Shown here in pieces: positions 61,193 through 64,000 of a DNA stretch of 64,000 bases. Location of the stretch: contig NZ_CP123907.1 in the NCBI RefSeq assembly GCF_033783015.1, forward strand, positions 1,116,001 to 1,180,000, in the 5' to 3' direction. A program made the position numbers and the translations under genes. How positions within the stretch are numbered: the first letter of the stretch is position 1; each line of letters opens with the position of its first letter. The notes under the pieces are model-generated. The model saw nothing but the letters and a program-made list of their open reading frames with translations. It searched no databases and was not told where the DNA came from. This stretch comes from Corynebacterium sp. 21KM1197. Lineage in GTDB: Bacteria > Actinomycetota > Actinomycetes > Mycobacteriales > Mycobacteriaceae.

Positions 61193-63031
61193 TTACACCA
61201 TGCGCACGGCGTAGGGGCTCATTCCCGCCCAGCGCACCGGGGAGATCTGGACGTAGGAGCCGGACTGTGGCGCCTCGATCATCTGCCCATCGCCCAGGTA
61301 GATCGCCACGTGGTTATTGCCTGCCGGGCCATAGAAGATGAGGTCGCCGCGCTGCATGTTGCTGGGATCAATCTGGGTGCCGCGCTGGTACTGGTAGCCC
61401 GTGTAGTGCGGCAGGGAGATACCGGCACCGGCGAAGGCGTAGAGGGTGAGGCCGGAGCAATCAAAGCCCACCTTGTTGTAGTCCCCGTAGGAATCGGCCA
61501 CGCCGCCGTCGCGGATACCCTGGCTGGGGCCGCTGGCGGTGCCGCCGCCCCAGGCATAGGGCTGGCCCACCTGCGACATCGCGCGGGCGATCACCGTCTC
61601 GATGATCTCGGAGCGTGCGCCGCTGACCACGGAGCTGGACAGTTCAGAGGAACTACTGGACCCCAGCGCGCCGACGCCGATCTCCTCGGCTTCTCCGCTG
61701 CCCACCGCGGGTTCCTCTTCCACGGTTTCCTCAACCACGGACTCTTCGGTCACCGGCTCCTCGGTCGCGCTGGCCTCGGGCGTGCTCTCATAGGTCACCT
61801 CCGCCTCGGGGGTGGGCTCCCAGGAGGGGGTTTCCTCCTCGGCGGTGGGCAGTGCTTCTACTGCTTCTACTGCCTCTACTGCTTCTTCCGTGACCACGGG
61901 CTCGCTGGTGGCGGGGGTGGCCTCTTCCGTGCTTTCGACGACGGGAGCCTCCGTCGCGGTGGGGGTTTCCTCGGGGGTTACTTCCTCCGTGGTAGCACCC
62001 GGGTTTTGGATCTCCGCGACCTCGGCGGCCTGAGCGTCCTCATCCTGGGGATAGGGATTATCCAGACGGGTGTGCTCGGGTTGGCGGCTCTCCACCACGG
62101 CCGCAGCCGCCGCTGCGGCAGCCCGCTGGCGCTCGTTCTGTTTCGCGGCTTCCTCGGCCTTTTTACGCGCCTCCGCCGCTTGACGTTCCTGCTCCTTGGC
62201 GCGGCGTTCCTTCTCCTGCGCCTGATACTTGTCAAACTCCTCGCGCTGATTTAACAGGCTTTGGGCATTGCCCTTGGCGGCGTCGAGCTGGTGCTGCGCC
62301 CACCGCTGCTCGGTGAGGAGCCGTTCGTGTTCCTGCGTGCTTTCGGCCAGTGCACGAGAATTTTCATCGATGGCGGCCTGCGCGGAGTCCTGGGCCTGCT
62401 GGGCCTCCGCCTCGCGTTGCTCGGCGATATTGCGCGCCTCGCGCAGCTCGGATTCCTTGTTGGCCGTGATGGTGCGGGCGCGATCCAATTCCTCGATGGC
62501 CTGCCGCTGCTTCTCCGAGTTCGTGCGCAGATAGGTGTTGCGATCAAGGGCCTCCTCCGAGGTGGATTCCCCGGACACCGCGCCCAGGGGGCTCGAGGCT
62601 CCGCGACGGTACGCGGTGCGCGAGATCTCGTTGAGGGTGCCCTGGGCCTTTTCCAGCTCCTTTTGGCTGTTCCCCAGCTCCGTTTTGGCCGCAGCGGCGG
62701 CCTGGCGCGCCTGCTCGGCGGTGCCCTGTGCATCGTGGAGATCCACGAGGGACTTGTTCACCGCCTCGCGCAACTCACCCATGGAAAGTTCCAGGCGGGC
62801 GAGGCGTTCCTGGGCGGAACTAACCTGCCCGGCGAGATCCGCTACGGAGGCGGCACCGGATTCCAGGGCCCGGTGTGCGCGCTCTAGATCATCGTCACTG
62901 GGGTTGGTGGGAGCGGCCGCAACCGGCATGATTGCGGAGAGCGAGGAGGCGCACACGACCGTGGCGACGCTAACTCGCACCATGTGTTTCAAAGAGGCGT
63001 TCTTGGACTTCCTAGACGCAGTGGTTCCCAC
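61193..63031 (-). CDS. NlpC/P60 peptidoglycan endopeptidase, RipA-like
   Basis: 612 residues. A signal peptide ends near AAA (residue 41); a coiled-coil region spans about 45-310 with Ala/Glu/Lys-rich repeats; a Thr/Glu/Pro-rich linker follows (about 320-470). The NlpC/P60 domain is in the last 110 residues: FDCSGLTLYAF (catalytic Cys 525), NNHVAIYL (His 574). Such enzymes cut D-Glu-mDAP bonds at the septum, with the coiled coil thought to autoinhibit. GTG 63031 is seven bases after AAGGGAG. A long structured leader precedes it. Confidence 0.94.
   Translation of the reverse strand: MGTTASRKSKNASLKHMVRVSVATVVCASSLSAIMPVAAAPTNPSDDDLERAHRALESGAASVADLAGQVSSAQERLARLELSMGELREAVNKSLVDLHDAQGTAEQARQAAAAAKTELGNSQKELEKAQGTLNEISRTAYRRGASSPLGAVSGESTSEEALDRNTYLRTNSEKQRQAIEELDRARTITANKESELREARNIAEQREAEAQQAQDSAQAAIDENSRALAESTQEHERLLTEQRWAQHQLDAAKGNAQSLLNQREEFDKYQAQEKERRAKEQERQAAEARKKAEEAAKQNERQRAAAAAAAAVVESRQPEHTRLDNPYPQDEDAQAAEVAEIQNPGATTEEVTPEETPTATEAPVVESTEEATPATSEPVVTEEAVEAVEAVEALPTAEEETPSWEPTPEAEVTYESTPEASATEEPVTEESVVEETVEEEPAVGSGEAEEIGVGALGSSSSSELSSSVVSGARSEIIETVIARAMSQVGQPYAWGGGTASGPSQGIRDGGVADSYGDYNKVGFDCSGLTLYAFAGAGISLPHYTGYQYQRGTQIDPSNMQRGDLIFYGPAGNNHVAIYLGDGQMIEAPQSGSYVQISPVRWAGMSPYAVRMV
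61853..61888 (+). repeat. four 9-bp tandem repeats inside the RipA-like gene
   Basis: Units TGCTTCTAC, TGCTTCTAC, TGCCTCTAC and TGCTTCTTC encode the (Glu-Ala-Val)n part of the protein's linker on the minus strand. Copy number could change by slippage without shifting the frame. Confidence 0.9.
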
Positions 63032-63382
63032 AAAAGTCTCCCTTCGGAGCCAGTAGTAAAGCCTAAAGGCTTTACCGGCTTCCGTGAAGCGTGCTGACAC
63101 GGAGGTGGCGCACGGGTCGCGCGAGCCTGCCGACGGGTGGCGAGCGGCACCGGAGGATCAGGGGCAAGCTTCCCCACGTGCCCATATCTTTCCGTTGTGC
63201 CACTCACGGTTACCCGTACACCTCAAGTCTCATAACTTGAAGAACGCCTCGTGCAACTCGTGCGCCAATAGAAAAACAATATGCCACCCTTTTCTCATAA
63301 GTCCCATCCGATGTGCGCGCTGGGGTGCAGCGAGAGGGGTGCTCACGCTGAGTTGGGCGATTATCCAGCGGAAACGGTGCGG
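63032..63382 (-). promoter_or_regulatory. 351-bp region with a structured leader of the RipA-like gene, candidate c-di-AMP riboswitch
   Basis: Read on the minus strand, about 200 nt before GTG 63031 hold a TCAAGT...ACTTGA hairpin, ACGGGTAACCG, CACGTGGGG and CCACCCGTCGGCAGGCTCGC. Their order resembles the ydaO/c-di-AMP aptamer (GGGGAACC, then CCCGUCAGCUAACCUCG). A perfect hairpin, GTAAAGCC-TTTA-GGCTTTAC (63056-63075), lies just before AAGGGAG and has no T-run, so it could control translation. ydaO riboswitches are known upstream of actinobacterial NlpC/P60 and rpf genes. Bases 63241-63382 show no gene. Confidence 0.5.
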
Positions 63383-63928
63383 TTAGTATTTTTTGTGATT
63401 TGAACCACTATTTGAAACTCTCGCGTGTCGGTGCTTGACAGTCAAGTTTTCTCTCTTGACCTTCAGGTAGGTGGCGGCGAGGGTGAATAAGCAGACGACG
63501 AGCGCGGTGAGGGAAAGGGGCGTCCAGGGAATCGGTGCGGTGGAAAGGTGGGCCGGATACTCCCGCACGGCGGTGGCATAGTTAGCGGTGCTGAGGAAAT
63601 CATCCTGGGCACGCTCGATGTCGTCCCGGGAGTAAACCGAGCTGACCGTGGCGCCCGATCCCGGGGCGCGCACGATCACCGTGTCAAGGTCTGTTCCTTG
63701 ATGAAGTTCCTGCGCGAGGTCGCGGAGATCGGCGGTGTGAGTGGGAGTGAAATCGAGGACTGCGATGCCGAAGCTCCCCTGCCCGGACTCCTCGGCGGCG
63801 TCGATAGCCGCGATCAGTTTGTCGCGGTAGGTGGTATCGGTGCTGCCCTTGCCGTGGATCGCCACGCCTTGATCGCTGATCTGGGTACGCAGGGTGTCGA
63901 AGTCAATCTTTTCCGGGATCACCGTCAT
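63383..63928 (-). CDS. Rv1476-like membrane protein of unknown function (DUF6676)
   Basis: 181 residues. An N-terminal Gly/Asp-rich globular part (GKGSTDTTYRDKLIAAIDAA, FGIAVLDFTPTHTADLRDLA) resembles TPM/Rv1476-type domains; one membrane helix (LSLTALVVCLFTLAATYLKV) lies near residue 145 with a basic C-terminal tail inside. Probably a membrane-anchored extracytoplasmic domain; function unknown. GGAGGAG precedes ATG 63928. It lies upstream of the RipA-like gene in the region that in corynebacteria adjoins aconitase. Confidence 0.75.
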   Translation of the reverse strand: MTVIPEKIDFDTLRTQISDQGVAIHGKGSTDTTYRDKLIAAIDAAEESGQGSFGIAVLDFTPTHTADLRDLAQELHQGTDLDTVIVRAPGSGATVSSVYSRDDIERAQDDFLSTANYATAVREYPAHLSTAPIPWTPLSLTALVVCLFTLAATYLKVKRENLTVKHRHARVSNSGSNHKKY

Positions 63929-64000
63929 TCTCCTCCTGGCGCGTGGGGGTGCTTCCCTATTTATATATGCCGGGCCGAGGGCGGGGTGCCGCGGCGTGGG
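63929..64000. promoter_or_regulatory. AT-rich upstream region at the right edge
   Basis: The block TATTTATATATG (63958-63969) offers TATAAAT on the minus strand, about 30 bp before ATG 63928, as a -10. It could equally serve a gene to the right, which is outside the window. No other feature seen. Confidence 0.35.

Noticed and set aside
61853-61888. Short regular repeats as a CRISPR remnant
   Set aside because: Units are 9 bp, contiguous, without spacers, and encode Glu-Ala-Val in frame.
60128-62254. Long open frame (708 codons) on the plus strand opposite the ferrochelatase and RipA-like genes
   Set aside because: It is the GC-rich antisense shadow of two well-supported genes; the composition is Gly/His/Leu/Arg-rich with no domain.

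Overview
This is a 64-kb stretch of a high-GC actinobacterial chromosome, almost certainly a Corynebacterium. The evidence is the gene set and its order: gnd, ndh-ufaA, rbpA, separate but adjacent ppm1 and lnt, helY-tatC-tatA-pafC-pafB-pafA-pup-dop-arc, hisE-hisG, mshC-uppP, pyrD, an actinobacterial ferrochelatase with C-terminal cysteines, and a RipA-like NlpC/P60 hydrolase. There is no proteasome gene next to the Pup genes, as in corynebacteria. I see no phage, transposase, integron, CRISPR array or rRNA.

Layout. 1-9.4 kb: gnd (cut by the left edge), thioesterase, CorA, methyltransferase, SdaC-type amino-acid carrier, a ThiD-TenA fusion behind a TPP riboswitch, ndh, a degenerate cyclopropane-fatty-acid-synthase-like protein and an MHS transporter. 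9.4-18.2 kb: a more accessory-looking block with a TDT-family carrier coupled to a hydrolase-OsmC fusion, an ACR3/BASS carrier, PhzF, two divergent paralogous AAA ATPases (one interrupted by an in-frame TAG) flanked by arrays of 9-bp repeats, a YjbR-like protein, an acidic lipoprotein, a 55-codon membrane protein plus YceI, a zinc-ribbon protein and rbpA. 18.2-23.6 kb: a peptide-type ABC importer operon with its binding protein last. 23.7-40.1 kb: a long minus-strand run covering lipoprotein and mannosyl-lipid maturation (ppm1, lnt), cobK, an SDR, an M24 peptidase, HelY, the Tat translocase, the pupylation system and TrmI. 40.1-51.2 kb: M18 aminopeptidase, a RecB/Cas4-type nuclease, fhs, dcu-aspA, hisG-hisE, mshC and uppP. 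51.2-64 kb: a catalytically dead-looking aldo/keto reductase, lppL, pyrD, tRNA-Leu(GAG), a stomatin/NfeD pair, ferrochelatase and the RipA-like hydrolase with a long structured leader.

Regulatory style. Many genes lack a Shine-Dalgarno sequence and have a TANNNT -10 hexamer 6-8 nt upstream of ATG/GTG, the signature of leaderless transcripts. Several divergent pairs overlap these hexamers. Genes on one strand are packed with ATGA/GTGA overlaps, and several convergent pairs overlap at their stop codons.

Strongest unexplained signals. (1) A 13-mer, GGCGTCGATAAGC, occurs eight times exactly (plus two near copies) in three reading frames and once between genes. (2) Two facing arrays of 9-bp repeats lie over the promoters of the two paralogous ATPases, with a 14-bp palindrome between them.
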